A DNA stretch of 30,881 nucleotides. Origin: Betaproteobacteria bacterium UBA3031 (GTDB lineage: Bacteria > Pseudomonadota > Gammaproteobacteria > Burkholderiales > Eutrophovitaceae). The position numbers and the translations under genes were made by a program. The notes below the pieces were generated by a model, which had not been told where the DNA came from, searched no databases, and worked only from the letters and a program-made list of their open reading frames with translations. Below are positions 8,834 through 17,184 of this stretch, piece by piece (the stretch's first letter is position 1; each line of letters opens with the position of its first letter). The stretch covers positions 517 through 31,397 of the forward strand of contig DFDI01000033.1 in the NCBI GenBank assembly GCA_002367635.1, read 5' to 3'.

Positions 8834-9097
8834 TTAACTTGGGCTCTGAATCGCCTTCATTAACCGCTCATATTTTTGCAATAACTCATCTTTGCTCTCA
8901 ACCCTCATTGGATTGAGAGGAATACAATCAACGGGACACACCTCTTGACACTGCGGGTTATCAAAATGGCCAACACACTCAGTACATTTGTCGGCGTCTA
9001 TCTCGTATATATCCTCTCCTTGATAAATCGCGTCATTCGGACATTCTGGCTCGCACACATCACAGTTAATACAGTCATCCGTTATCAGCAGGGCCAT
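8834..9097 (-). CDS. 2[4Fe-4S] ferredoxin, YfhL/Alvin type
   Basis: A small cytosolic electron carrier of 87 aa. The first cluster motif is Cys9-x2-Cys12-x2-Cys15-x3-Cys19. The second is widened, Cys38-x2-Cys41-x8-Cys50-x3-Cys54, with an extra Cys58 close by. This stretched second motif plus a short C-terminal helix is the hallmark of the YfhL/Allochromatium-type ferredoxins, which have very low potentials. The start ATG overlaps the coaD stop by one base (TAATG). A ferredoxin next to coaD is a common gammaproteobacterial arrangement. The physiological partner is not evident from context. Confidence 0.92.
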   Translation of the reverse strand: MALLITDDCINCDVCEPECPNDAIYQGEDIYEIDADKCTECVGHFDNPQCQEVCPVDCIPLNPMRVESKDELLQKYERLMKAIQSPS

Positions 9098-9600
9098 TAA
9101 TCCCTCCCGGACACACTCAGTTTTTTCTGAATATATTTGAGCACAATCGGATTAACGAACGTAGAGACGTCTCCACCGAGTACGGCGATCTCCCTTACCA
9201 TCGTCGCGGATATGAATGTGTATTTTTCAGCTGGTGTTAAAAATAGCGTTTCAACATCGGGATACAAGTTACGGTTCATACCGGCAAGTTGGAATTCATA
9301 CTCAAAATCAGAAACCGCACGCAATCCGCGAAGGACGATCTGCGCTCCCTGCGTTTGAATAAAGTCCATGAGCAGCCCCCGAAAACCGGTTACCGATACA
9401 TTGTTAAAAGGTTTGAGTGCCTCTCGTGTAATGGCGACACGCTCATCCAAAGAAAATAAGGGGTTTTTTGCACGGCTGTCCGCCACCCCCACAATAACCT
9501 CATCAAAAACAGATGAAGCACGACGCACGAGATCCTCATGACCAGCAGTCAACGGATCGAATGTCCCCGGGTATACCACTCTGTTTATTTTATTTTTCAT
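9097..9600 (-). CDS. coaD: Phosphopantetheine adenylyltransferase
   Basis: Transfers AMP from ATP to 4'-phosphopantetheine, the penultimate step of coenzyme A synthesis, in the cytosol. I use the ATG at 9598-9600, which gives 167 aa, the normal length, and puts the nucleotide-binding motif VYPGTFDPLTAGH at residues 9-21, as in the family. The longer reading frame back to 9663 would add 21 residues unlike CoaD and lie inside rsmD. The C-terminal SATMVREI matches the ISSTxVR signature. The start overlaps the end of rsmD by 11 nt and the stop overlaps the ferredoxin ATG by 1 nt. Confidence 0.95.
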   Translation of the reverse strand: MKNKINRVVYPGTFDPLTAGHEDLVRRASSVFDEVIVGVADSRAKNPLFSLDERVAITREALKPFNNVSVTGFRGLLMDFIQTQGAQIVLRGLRAVSDFEYEFQLAGMNRNLYPDVETLFLTPAEKYTFISATMVREIAVLGGDVSTFVNPIVLKYIQKKLSVSGRD

Positions 9601-10144
9601 CTTGGTTTCGATACTCCCATAGCGCGAAGTGAACACGACCAGCCTTCGCCCCCTTAATGACATTAAAACCTACCGGATTCATGATGGGGAGAGCTGTCTC
9701 TATATAGATTTTACATCCATTGGCAAGATGATTAGGCAAAACCGATAATACGTCCTCAATTAAATGTTGCTGCGCGAACGGAGGATCGAGAAATACAATA
9801 TCAAATTCACGTTGTTTATGCCTCAGAAAATCTAGAGCATCTGAGCACGTAACGCTAAGATTTAAGATTCCTATTTTCTGACAATTATCTCGAATCGATG
9901 CGCACGCCTTTTGACTTAAATCGACTGCATCAACGTTATTGGCTCCTCTTGAAACCGCCTCAAATGACAGGGCACCACTTCCAGAAAAAAGATCTAGACA
10001 TACGGAATGATCCAGTCGTTGCCCAAGCCAATTAAATAAAGTCTCTCGAACACGGTCAGGAGTCGGCCTAAGGCCTAACAAATCAGGAAATCGCAAAACC
10101 CTACCCTTTAAATCACCGCCAATTATTCGTACTGCATTAACCAT
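9590..10144 (-). CDS. rsmD: 16S rRNA (guanine966-N2)-methyltransferase
   Basis: Methylates G966 of 16S rRNA using S-adenosylmethionine. From the ATG at 10142-10144 the product is 184 aa and begins MVNAVRIIGGDLKGR, matching the family start; an ATG at 10153 and a TTG at 10177 are possible but would add residues of no recognised type. Landmarks: LRPTPDRVRETLFNWL near residues 25-40, SAM motif LDLFSGSGALSFEA, and the catalytic FLDPPF. It overlaps the upstream M16 gene by 8 nt and coaD by 11 nt. The rsmD-coaD pairing is conserved in many bacteria. Confidence 0.95.
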   Translation of the reverse strand: MVNAVRIIGGDLKGRVLRFPDLLGLRPTPDRVRETLFNWLGQRLDHSVCLDLFSGSGALSFEAVSRGANNVDAVDLSQKACASIRDNCQKIGILNLSVTCSDALDFLRHKQREFDIVFLDPPFAQQHLIEDVLSVLPNHLANGCKIYIETALPIMNPVGFNVIKGAKAGRVHFALWEYRNQDEK

Positions 10145-11498
10145 TGGGCTCATTCGGGCGTTTCTCTGGTCCAACAATAATTCGTACAGTTTTATCTAAA
10201 CTCATACGACGACTAACCGCGTCTTTAACTTGATCAAGTGTCACCGCCTTAACTCGGAGCGAGAAACTATCAATATAATCAATAGGAAGATCATAAAATC
10301 CGATCGCCGCATAATAATCGAGCAACTCCCCGTTACTATCAACATTCAAAGCAAAAGCACCAATAAAATATTTTTTTGCCCGCTCTACCTGATCAAGGTC
10401 TGGGCCATTACGGATAAAATCACTCAGGATAGTCAAAGTAACCTCCAGCGCCTCCCAAGCCTGGTCCTTTCTTGTTTGAAATGCGATAACGAAGGGCCCA
10501 GGATCTTTAAGCGGACTGAAGTAGCTGCCCACCCCATACGTCATCCCCCTCTTCTCACGCAATTCATCATAGAGAATCGAAGTCATTCCACCACCACCCA
10601 AAATTTGGTTCGCCAATGCCAGGGGCAAGTGATCTGGGTCTCCTCGCCGTATCCCAACCATCCCAATGCGGATGTGTGCTTGAGCGGCCTCATGAGGAAT
10701 AATAATTTCCTTTGCCTCAGCGCTCGGGGCATTCGCGGCTAAGCGTTCCCTATCGAGTGGCCCTTGGGGCAGGTTTTCTGACACTTGTTGTGCTATTTCT
10801 CGCGCCCGCACCTCATTCAAATCCCCCACGATGGTTATCACTGCATTAGCTGCGCGGTAGAATCGGGAATGAAATCCAACGAGGTCATCTCTAGTGAGTA
10901 ATTGAAGAGTCAGTTCCGACCCCTCGCCCGTGGATCGGTATGGATGTTCCCCAAACAATGTTTGATGTAAAGCCCGAGAGGCAATTGATGCCGGTCGAGT
11001 ATTACTCTCTCGCAAAGACACAAGTGATGCGTTTATTTCTCTATCGAGCACTTCTTGAGGAAAAATTGGATTGGCCAATATGTCAGTGAGAAGATCTACC
11101 GACTGACCGAGGGGCTCATCGTACGATAAACTTCTCAGCGTGACCCCAGCCCGATCCAGATCAAACCTCCCTCCCATTTGAGACCCCGTCGCAGCAAGTC
11201 GTTCCGCAATTGCATGTTCATCATACTTTCGGGTACCTGTGTCCAGCAACCCCATCGTTAAACGGGATAAGCCTTCCTTGCCATCCGGGTCAAAGGCGGC
11301 ACCCGCCACAAAATCGACCGCAACATCCACCATAGGCAAGCTGGTTGATTGTATGAATATCACTTTGGTACCAAATTCTGTAACCCACTGCTCCCGCGCT
11401 TGAGCATGAACATTCAGAGCATGCGCACACAGGAAGAAGACCAGCATCCTGGAATAGCGGTCTAGAGAAGTGAAAGTATGACGACTGATGCTCAGCAT
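10137..11498 (-). CDS. M16 family peptidase-like protein, non-catalytic partner
   Basis: The second of a pair of M16 (insulinase/mitochondrial processing peptidase) proteins. It has a signal peptide, with LVFFLCAHALNVHAQA near residues 19-34 from this start, so it is periplasmic. At the position of the zinc motif HxxEH it reads GLSRLTMGLLDTG, so it cannot bind catalytic zinc. The C-terminal half keeps the M16 substrate-clamp features (LREKRGMTYGVGSYF, with the RxxxxxY pattern). In paired M16 systems one subunit carries the zinc and the other has the R/Y motif. I prefer the ATG at 11498 (453 aa) because GGAG lies 8-9 nt upstream and it avoids a 50-nt overlap with the active partner. Confidence 0.9.
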   Translation of the reverse strand: MLSISRHTFTSLDRYSRMLVFFLCAHALNVHAQAREQWVTEFGTKVIFIQSTSLPMVDVAVDFVAGAAFDPDGKEGLSRLTMGLLDTGTRKYDEHAIAERLAATGSQMGGRFDLDRAGVTLRSLSYDEPLGQSVDLLTDILANPIFPQEVLDREINASLVSLRESNTRPASIASRALHQTLFGEHPYRSTGEGSELTLQLLTRDDLVGFHSRFYRAANAVITIVGDLNEVRAREIAQQVSENLPQGPLDRERLAANAPSAEAKEIIIPHEAAQAHIRIGMVGIRRGDPDHLPLALANQILGGGGMTSILYDELREKRGMTYGVGSYFSPLKDPGPFVIAFQTRKDQAWEALEVTLTILSDFIRNGPDLDQVERAKKYFIGAFALNVDSNGELLDYYAAIGFYDLPIDYIDSFSLRVKAVTLDQVKDAVSRRMSLDKTVRIIVGPEKRPNEPNG

Positions 11499-11520
11499 AT
11501 TGAAGCTCCAACGAAACGTT

Positions 11521-12891
11521 CTATTTTGATGTCTTTGGCTCAAGGATGGCGATCGTTGCTTGGTGTTCAACCAAATATTTCTCTGCTACTTGTCGAACCT
11601 GCTCAGGAGTAATCGTCCGTAATTTTTCATTGATAACATCAGAGGCATTAGGAGCAAATCCAATTGCCCACATCCGCCCCATACGGCTGGCCTGCCCAAG
11701 GACCGAATCGCTCGAGAAAACTTGGCCAGCAATTACCTGAGCTTTTACTCGATTTAATTCATCCTCGCTCACGCCGTGGGTCACAAGTTTAAAGACCTCA
11801 TCAAGCCAAACTGCTTCCAAATCCCTCAGCTCTCGGTCTTTGACGGGGGTAAATTCTACATAAAAAACCCCCGGCCCTCTTCTTAAACCATCATAACTCA
11901 CACTGACAGAGTGGGCGATTCCCTCCTCCAAAACCAGACGCTTATGCAACCGTGCAGCTGAATGTCCATCCAACACCCCCGCCAGCAAGTAAAGCGCATA
12001 GGGCTCCCAATCCATGTCGACATCACTCAATCGAGGCGCTGGGTATGCGGTAATTTGAGACGTCATCGTTGTATTTGCTCTAACTGTCACCGTTCGACTA
12101 CCCAAGTGACCTGGTTCTTCCTGAGGTTTTCTAACAGGCAACAGTCGCGATTTAATAGGGCCAAAATACTTCTCGGATAACAGCACCACCTCTGCAGGAT
12201 CCACATCACCAGCGACAACCAAAGCCGCGTTATTTGGGACATACCAACGACGATACCAATCCGCCGCGTCCTCAAGGGTCAAGTGCTCAAGGTCGTTCAT
12301 CCAACCCACTATTGGAGTCCTATAAGGATGTGAAAGGTACATCGTTGCGGCTAACTGTTCCATGAGTAACCCACTCGGATTATCGTCAACCCTTTGCCTT
12401 CTCTCCTCCATCACTACGCGCAGCTCGTTATTGAATTCCACTTCGCGCAGTAATAAATTGTGCATTCGATCAGCTTCCAACTTAATCGCAAGCTCTAACT
12501 CAGAACTATGAAGCTCTTGCAAATACCCGGTGTAGTCACTTGAAGTAAACGCATTTGACCGCCCACCCGTTGCAGCTATCCTTTTCGCATACTCCCCAGG
12601 CGCAAGCGTCTCTGTACCTTGAAACATCATATGTTCGAGCACATGAGCAACCCCGGTACGACCACCCACTTCATCCATGCTTCCGGCTCGATACCAAACC
12701 ATCACCGCAGCGACTGGCGATCGATGGTCAGGTTTAACAATAACCCTCAGACCATTTGATAGCGTATCCTGGAATACCGACAAGGCAGGCTGCACACTGG
12801 ATTCAGCTAATGCTGAGGAGAGGGCCATCAACGTTGCCAAACCAACAAAAATCGCTTCTCTCGCCCAATTTTTTCTCATATAAATCAACAT
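11521..12891 (-). CDS. M16 family zinc metallopeptidase, catalytic partner
   Basis: A periplasmic or membrane-attached protease with an N-terminal signal sequence (about residues 5-30, ending SSALA). The zinc site is intact: HVLEHMMF (HxxEH) near residues 85-92 and the distal Glu in NELRVVMEERRQR about 75 residues on. From ATG 12891 the length is 456 aa. AGGA lies about 7 nt upstream of this ATG; an upstream TTG at 12921 would add 10 residues. The downstream gene is its non-catalytic partner, 22 nt away. The pair next to ftsY, on the opposite strand, is a conserved gammaproteobacterial context. The substrate is unknown. Confidence 0.93.
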   Translation of the reverse strand: MLIYMRKNWAREAIFVGLATLMALSSALAESSVQPALSVFQDTLSNGLRVIVKPDHRSPVAAVMVWYRAGSMDEVGGRTGVAHVLEHMMFQGTETLAPGEYAKRIAATGGRSNAFTSSDYTGYLQELHSSELELAIKLEADRMHNLLLREVEFNNELRVVMEERRQRVDDNPSGLLMEQLAATMYLSHPYRTPIVGWMNDLEHLTLEDAADWYRRWYVPNNAALVVAGDVDPAEVVLLSEKYFGPIKSRLLPVRKPQEEPGHLGSRTVTVRANTTMTSQITAYPAPRLSDVDMDWEPYALYLLAGVLDGHSAARLHKRLVLEEGIAHSVSVSYDGLRRGPGVFYVEFTPVKDRELRDLEAVWLDEVFKLVTHGVSEDELNRVKAQVIAGQVFSSDSVLGQASRMGRMWAIGFAPNASDVINEKLRTITPEQVRQVAEKYLVEHQATIAILEPKTSK

Positions 12892-13024
12892 TTCATGTCC
12901 TAAATGAATGACCTTCGACAATTAAAATTGCTGGCATCCGTCAAACCTTAGACGACAGTTTACAATATCGTTTTGGAATGCCACTTAATGAACGCGTAAA
13001 GCAAATTGACTCGTCCTATATAGA

Positions 13025-14014
13025 ATGTTTAGTTTCCTAAAGTCCCGTAAAGTTTCAAAATTCATTGAGAGCTCCGATGATTCAATAAATGCCACCTCAG
13101 AGCTCGCGTCGAAAAAGACCTGGGCTAAGAGCTTATCATTAACACGCTCGAAGCTCGGACAGCGTCTCTCGCAAATTTTTTCATCGAACGGCCCCATTGA
13201 TGACGATTTGTTTGAACAACTCGAAACAATACTGATAACCAGTGATGTTGGCGTAACCGCGACGGAACAACTGATCGCGAATACTAAGTCAATTGTAAAA
13301 AGAGGCAAGCTTCAAACAGGACCAGAAGTCAAAGCAGCGCTTAAGTCCGAAATGCTACGTTTGCTGCAACGTCTTTGCGACCCCGTGATAGAAAAACCTG
13401 GAGAGCCTTACGTTATTTTAATTGTCGGAGTTAATGGTGCAGGGAAAACGACAACCATTGGAAAACTCACAAAACAGTTTACAAGTGCTGGCAAAACTGT
13501 CTTACTCGCTGCCGGAGATACCTTTCGGGCCGCAGCAGAGGAGCAAATTAAAATTTGGGGAGAACGCAATCAAGTCAGTGTAATTTCTCAAGAGAATGGC
13601 GACTCCGCGTCTGTAATCTTTGACGCCATTCAATCGGCAAAATCCAAACATATTGATGTTGTCTTGGCCGATACAGCCGGGCGCCTTCCAACTCAAAAAC
13701 ATTTGATGGCCGAATTAGAGAAAGTGAAACGTGTCATGGGTAAGGCTCTTGATACATCGCCCAATGAAGTAATGTTAGTGATTGATGCCAATACCGGTCA
13801 AAATGCGATCGAACAGGTAAAATCATTCGATAAAACCCTAGGGATTGATAGCATAGTGCTGACAAAATTAGATGGAACCGCCAAAGGCGGCTGCTTATTC
13901 GGGATTGCTGATTATCGAGCCATCCCTTTAAGATACATCGGCATTGGCGAGGGCATCGATGATTTACAACCATTTGCTGCTCAAGATTTCATCGATGCCA
14001 TGTTTGAAGAATGA
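13025..14014 (+). CDS. ftsY: Signal recognition particle receptor FtsY
   Basis: SRP-receptor GTPase that docks ribosome-SRP complexes at the membrane. The 329-aa product has only a short N-terminal segment (about 45 residues) before the N domain, unlike the long acidic A domain of enterobacterial FtsY. GTPase motifs: G1 GVNGAGKTT at 135-143, DTFRAAAEEQ, DTAGRLPT, TKLDGTAKGG. The last is followed by CLFGIAD, where many family members have a Val-Ile/Phe pair. The final helix ends with DDLQPFAAQDFIDAMF, typical of FtsY. It is followed by ftsE after 24 nt, the standard gammaproteobacterial ftsYEX order. Confidence 0.97.
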   Translation: MFSFLKSRKVSKFIESSDDSINATSELASKKTWAKSLSLTRSKLGQRLSQIFSSNGPIDDDLFEQLETILITSDVGVTATEQLIANTKSIVKRGKLQTGPEVKAALKSEMLRLLQRLCDPVIEKPGEPYVILIVGVNGAGKTTTIGKLTKQFTSAGKTVLLAAGDTFRAAAEEQIKIWGERNQVSVISQENGDSASVIFDAIQSAKSKHIDVVLADTAGRLPTQKHLMAELEKVKRVMGKALDTSPNEVMLVIDANTGQNAIEQVKSFDKTLGIDSIVLTKLDGTAKGGCLFGIADYRAIPLRYIGIGEGIDDLQPFAAQDFIDAMFEE

Positions 14015-14038
14015 TTTATCAAATCACCACAAACTTTA

Positions 14039-14692
14039 ATGATCACAACTGAACAAGTATCAAAACGATATCCCGGTGGCCACCAAGCCCTCAAAAACGT
14101 ATCGCTTTCGATCCAAGAAGGGGAAATGGTCTTTCTAACGGGCCATTCAGGAGCTGGGAAATCAACCCTGATGAAACTCATTGGCGGCATCGAGAGGGCC
14201 ACCAGTGGCTCCATAACAATTAACGGGACCAAAATCTCAAATTTAACTCGGTCAGCATTGCCTTACCTCAGACGAAACTTCGGCTTTGTTTTCCAAGATA
14301 ATAAGTTACTACTGGATCGTAGTGTTTTTCATAACGTAGCACTCCCCTTATTAATATCAGGTTTCTCAAAGTCGGAAACAACAACACGTGTGCGCGCTGC
14401 ATTAGATAAAGTAGGCCTGCTCGAAAAAGAAAGGTTTAGTCCCGTGACGCTATCCGGTGGGGAACAACAGCGGTTATGTATCGCGCGAGCCATCGTCAAC
14501 AAACCGGCGATATTGCTGGCAGATGAGCCAACTGGAAATCTTGACCCAGGGTATGCCGCCGACATTGTGGCAATGTTTCGCGCGTTTAACCGCGTAGGTG
14601 TCACGGTAGTGATCGCTACGCATGATCCAGCCATGATTCAAGGGTTAGGCGCCCGCATAATCTCGCTCAAGCAGGGGGAGTTGCAGGAATGA
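14039..14692 (+). CDS. ftsE: Cell division ATP-binding protein FtsE
   Basis: ATPase of the FtsEX complex, which controls septal peptidoglycan hydrolysis through EnvC and amidases. The 217-aa length is normal. Walker A is GHSGAGKST at 35-43; the Q-loop region reads FVFQDNKLLLDRSVFHNVALPL, of which the VFQDNKLL core is FtsE-like. The signature is LSGGEQQRL and Walker B is ILLADEPTGNLDP. The ATG at 14039 is 24 nt after the ftsY stop and its stop overlaps the ftsX ATG (ATGA). An envC-like gene begins at 30728. Confidence 0.97.
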   Translation: MITTEQVSKRYPGGHQALKNVSLSIQEGEMVFLTGHSGAGKSTLMKLIGGIERATSGSITINGTKISNLTRSALPYLRRNFGFVFQDNKLLLDRSVFHNVALPLLISGFSKSETTTRVRAALDKVGLLEKERFSPVTLSGGEQQRLCIARAIVNKPAILLADEPTGNLDPGYAADIVAMFRAFNRVGVTVVIATHDPAMIQGLGARIISLKQGELQE

Positions 14693-15582
14693 ATTGGTTT
14701 TATATAAGGTTCAGCGCTTTCAGTGACAGCATCAGCAGATTTTTTCGGCAACCCATCACGTCACTGTTGCATATTCTGGGTATGGGCATTGCCCTATCCA
14801 TCCCCATGGGATGCTACATGCTGCTCGATGGCGCGGACCAATTTTCAAGAAAACTAAACAACTCCACTCAGTTGAATGTGTTCCTGACGACCGAGTCCTC
14901 CGATGAGACAGTCAAAACCGCTCAAACACAACTCGAAGAACTATTTGATGGTGATATTAAGTTTATTGATCGCGACCAAGGTCTCTCAGAATTATCGAAA
15001 AACCCTGAATTTAGCGAATTAGTTGCCAATCTTGATACCAATCCGATCCCACACCTGTTCGTTTTAACACCTAACCAGAATAACCCTCAACAACTTTTAT
15101 CTATTGCTCAAATTATTGAGAATTGGCCTTTTGTGGAGGAGGTCGGGTTTGATGCAGATTGGGCAGGAAAACTCGAGTCGTTTGTTAAATTATCAAAAAT
15201 TCTCGTCATGCTGGTCGTACTTCTCATTGGACTTGGCTTTGTCTCGAGTATTTTCACAACTATTCAATTACAAATCACCATCCGCAAAGATGAAATCGAA
15301 GTGGCGCGACTGGTTGGGGCAACCGGCCGATTCATACGTCGTCCGTTTCTCTACTATGGCTTCATACAAGGTCTACTTGGTGGATTATGCGCCGTATTTA
15401 TCATCTTTTTAGGCATGAAGTATGGGCTAAAATTCCTACAGCCAATGCTTGAACCTCTGGGTATTTTCATTCGCAAACCCAGTTTACTCACGCTGGGAGC
15501 ACCTTTGATTCTCAGCGTCTCTCTTAGCCTGCTCGGCGCCTGGCTCTCGTCAAACAACCATCTCAAAAAAATTGATTCCTAA
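14689..15582 (+). CDS. ftsX: Cell division protein FtsX
   Basis: Inner-membrane subunit of FtsEX. The 297-aa protein has four predicted membrane helices: near residues 24-44, 165-190, 222-245 and 262-285. A periplasmic loop of about 110 residues lies between helices 1 and 2; in the family this loop binds EnvC. Landmarks are HILGMGIALSIPMGCYMLL, the loop motif FIDRDQGLSEL, and IRKDEIEVARLVGAT before helix 3. It is coupled to ftsE by an ATGA overlap. The stop is only 33 nt before the inverted repeat upstream of rpoH, with no clear terminator, so read-through into rpoH is possible. Confidence 0.95.
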   Translation: MNWFYIRFSAFSDSISRFFRQPITSLLHILGMGIALSIPMGCYMLLDGADQFSRKLNNSTQLNVFLTTESSDETVKTAQTQLEELFDGDIKFIDRDQGLSELSKNPEFSELVANLDTNPIPHLFVLTPNQNNPQQLLSIAQIIENWPFVEEVGFDADWAGKLESFVKLSKILVMLVVLLIGLGFVSSIFTTIQLQITIRKDEIEVARLVGATGRFIRRPFLYYGFIQGLLGGLCAVFIIFLGMKYGLKFLQPMLEPLGIFIRKPSLLTLGAPLILSVSLSLLGAWLSSNNHLKKIDS

Positions 15583-15589
15583 CAGCATG

Positions 15590-15617
15590 TTAGGACTAAA
15601 CATAGAACTTTTAGATA
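15590..15617 (+). promoter_or_regulatory. Candidate sigma-70 promoter of rpoH
   Basis: TTAGGA (15590-15595) and TAGATA (15612-15617) are separated by 16 nt. Transcription would start near 15624, inside the CIRCE operator, which is where a repressor site works best. No good sigma-32 promoter (CTTGAA...CCCCAT) is visible. By-eye call from weak hexamers. Confidence 0.4.
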
Positions 15618-15650
15618 TTTTAGCACTCTCCCCAAGGGAGTGCTAAAATA
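15616..15650 (+). promoter_or_regulatory. Perfect CIRCE operator (HrcA-binding site) upstream of rpoH
   Basis: TTAGCACTC (15620-15628), a 9-nt spacer, and GAGTGCTAA (15638-15646) reproduce the CIRCE consensus exactly, 18 of 18 arm bases. The symmetry extends to a perfect 13-bp inverted repeat, TATTTTAGCACTC / GAGTGCTAAAATA, with the same spacer. It ends 19 nt before the rpoH start codon, and the Shine-Dalgarno AAGGA (15657-15661) lies outside the stem. CIRCE is bound by the repressor HrcA, whose activity depends on GroEL. The repeat is not followed by a T run, so it is not an intrinsic terminator. Confidence 0.93.
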
Positions 15651-15669
15651 TACGTTAAGGATACAATCT

Positions 15670-16521
15670 ATGAACACTGCACTTATATCAACGACTTTGC
15701 CGCCAATCGCCAGCTTGGATTTATATATCCAAGCGGTGAACAGGATCCCGCTGCTAACCGCGGAGGAAGAGTCGAGCCTGGCGAAGAGACTTAAAGAAGA
15801 GAATGATCTTGATGCCGCTCGGATCCTCGTTATGTCGCATCTGCGTTTGGTCGTATCAATTGCCCGACGGTTCAACGGATACGGACTGCCGTTTGCTGAC
15901 CTAATTCAAGAGGGGAATATTGGCTTAATGAAGGCCGTCAAGCGATACGACTACGAAAATGGCGCCAGACTTGTGTCATTCGCCATGCATTGGATTAAAG
16001 CGGAAATTCATGAGTTTGTACTCAAGAACTGGCGGATCGTTAAAATCGCCACGACAAAAGCGCAGCGTAAACTCTTCTTTAATTTGCGGAGCATGCGATC
16101 CAATCTAGATACGCTCGACAGCAATGAGATTGATAGAATTTCAAGAGAGCTGAACGTTAGAACAAGTGATGTCTCGGAAATGGAGGCTCGCATGTCAGGA
16201 CACGACCTCGCACTCGATCCGCTGTCCATGGATGAGGAAAATGAGTATTCGCCAATCTCATATTTGCCAACCCCAGACTTGGATCCCTCTCAAACCCTTG
16301 AAGAGAAGCAACTCGAAAAAAAGCAAAGTGAAGGCCTGACCGCCGCATTGTTGATTCTTGATGAAAGAAGTCGAGACATTATTCAAGCACGATGGCTCAA
16401 CGAAAAAGATCAATCAACGCTGCATGAATTGGCTGATCAGTACGGGATTTCTGCTGAACGAATTCGTCAGATCGAAGCTCAGGCCATGAAGAAAATGAGA
16501 GCTGCGATGAGCGAGGCTTAA
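15670..16521 (+). CDS. rpoH: RNA polymerase heat-shock sigma factor (sigma-32)
   Basis: Directs RNA polymerase to heat-shock promoters. I use ATG 15670, giving 283 aa, because AAGGA lies 8 nt upstream; the longer frame from 15640 would start inside the CIRCE operator. Landmarks: region 2 with HLRLVVSIARRF and GYGLPFADLIQEGNIGLMKAV, SFAMHWIKAEIHEFVLKNWR, the diagnostic RpoH box QRKLFFNLR at 132-140, and a region 4 helix-turn-helix with ELADQYGISAERIRQIE. It follows ftsX on the same strand as in many Gammaproteobacteria. A CIRCE operator just upstream suggests HrcA control on top of the usual post-transcriptional regulation. Confidence 0.97.
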   Translation: MNTALISTTLPPIASLDLYIQAVNRIPLLTAEEESSLAKRLKEENDLDAARILVMSHLRLVVSIARRFNGYGLPFADLIQEGNIGLMKAVKRYDYENGARLVSFAMHWIKAEIHEFVLKNWRIVKIATTKAQRKLFFNLRSMRSNLDTLDSNEIDRISRELNVRTSDVSEMEARMSGHDLALDPLSMDEENEYSPISYLPTPDLDPSQTLEEKQLEKKQSEGLTAALLILDERSRDIIQARWLNEKDQSTLHELADQYGISAERIRQIEAQAMKKMRAAMSEA

Positions 16522-16563
16522 CCCCTCACTCAAGAAATCGGCCTCCAATTGTCAACGTCGCGT

Positions 16564-17184
16564 TTAGAGTGGCGCCTCGATCAATTGCAAAATATCGCTC
16601 GTTAATTCATCTGGATTAGCTCCGTATGGAACAAAAAGTCGTACCTGACCATCCCGATCAAATACATATGTGCCTGCTGAATGATCCACTGAATAGGTAT
16701 CAGACATGGAGCCTTCAACTTTTTGATAAATTACCTTGAATTCCTGAGTGACCGTTGCAATCTCATCAGCGGTGCCCGATAAACCCAAGAAATCTGGATT
16801 AAAGGCTCCCATGTAAGAGCTAAGATTTTCTAAGGTATCCCGTTCTGGATCAACCGTAACAAAAAGAACTTGTACATGTTTGGCATCAGCGCCAAGCCTT
16901 TCCATCACGACATTGAGCTCCGACAAGGTCGTAGGGCAAACATCAGGGCAGTGCATAAAACCAAAAAATAAAACAACAACCTTGCCCTTAAAATCAGCCA
17001 ATCGAACAGATTGGCCATGGTGACTTGTCAACTCAAACTCTCGCGCGAAATCAGCGCCAGTAATGTCCGTGTGACTGAATTGGAGTCGACTTCCAGTGGG
17101 TTTATCACAACCACCGATCAAGCCTATAAGCGCCACAAACACTGCAGCCTTAGCAATCCTTTGTATTGAAAAATACATTCCCAT
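16564..17184 (-). CDS. SCO1/SenC family copper chaperone (lipoprotein)
   Basis: Delivers copper to, or reduces, the CuA site of cytochrome oxidase subunit II. The 206-aa product has a lipoprotein signal with lipobox IGGC (Cys26), placing it in the periplasm on a membrane. The thioredoxin-like domain has the copper ligands Cys79-x3-Cys83 (CPDVCP) and His168 (VDHSAG). All three ligands are present. The start overlaps the ctaB stop by one base (TAATG), so it is the last gene of the assembly unit. It converges on rpoH with 42 nt between, in which I see no terminator hairpin. Confidence 0.95.
   Translation of the reverse strand: MGMYFSIQRIAKAAVFVALIGLIGGCDKPTGSRLQFSHTDITGADFAREFELTSHHGQSVRLADFKGKVVVLFFGFMHCPDVCPTTLSELNVVMERLGADAKHVQVLFVTVDPERDTLENLSSYMGAFNPDFLGLSGTADEIATVTQEFKVIYQKVEGSMSDTYSVDHSAGTYVFDRDGQVRLFVPYGANPDELTSDILQLIEAPL

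Noticed and set aside
9601..9663. An N-terminal extension of CoaD from an upstream start
   Set aside because: The added 21 residues lie in the rsmD coding end and do not resemble CoaD; the internal ATG gives the normal length.
10230..10742. A 170-aa plus-strand open frame
   Set aside because: It is antisense to the well-supported M16 gene and has no recognisable domain or ribosome-binding site.
15616..15650. The inverted repeat after ftsX as an intrinsic terminator
   Set aside because: No T run follows the stem, and the arms match the CIRCE consensus exactly with its fixed spacer.
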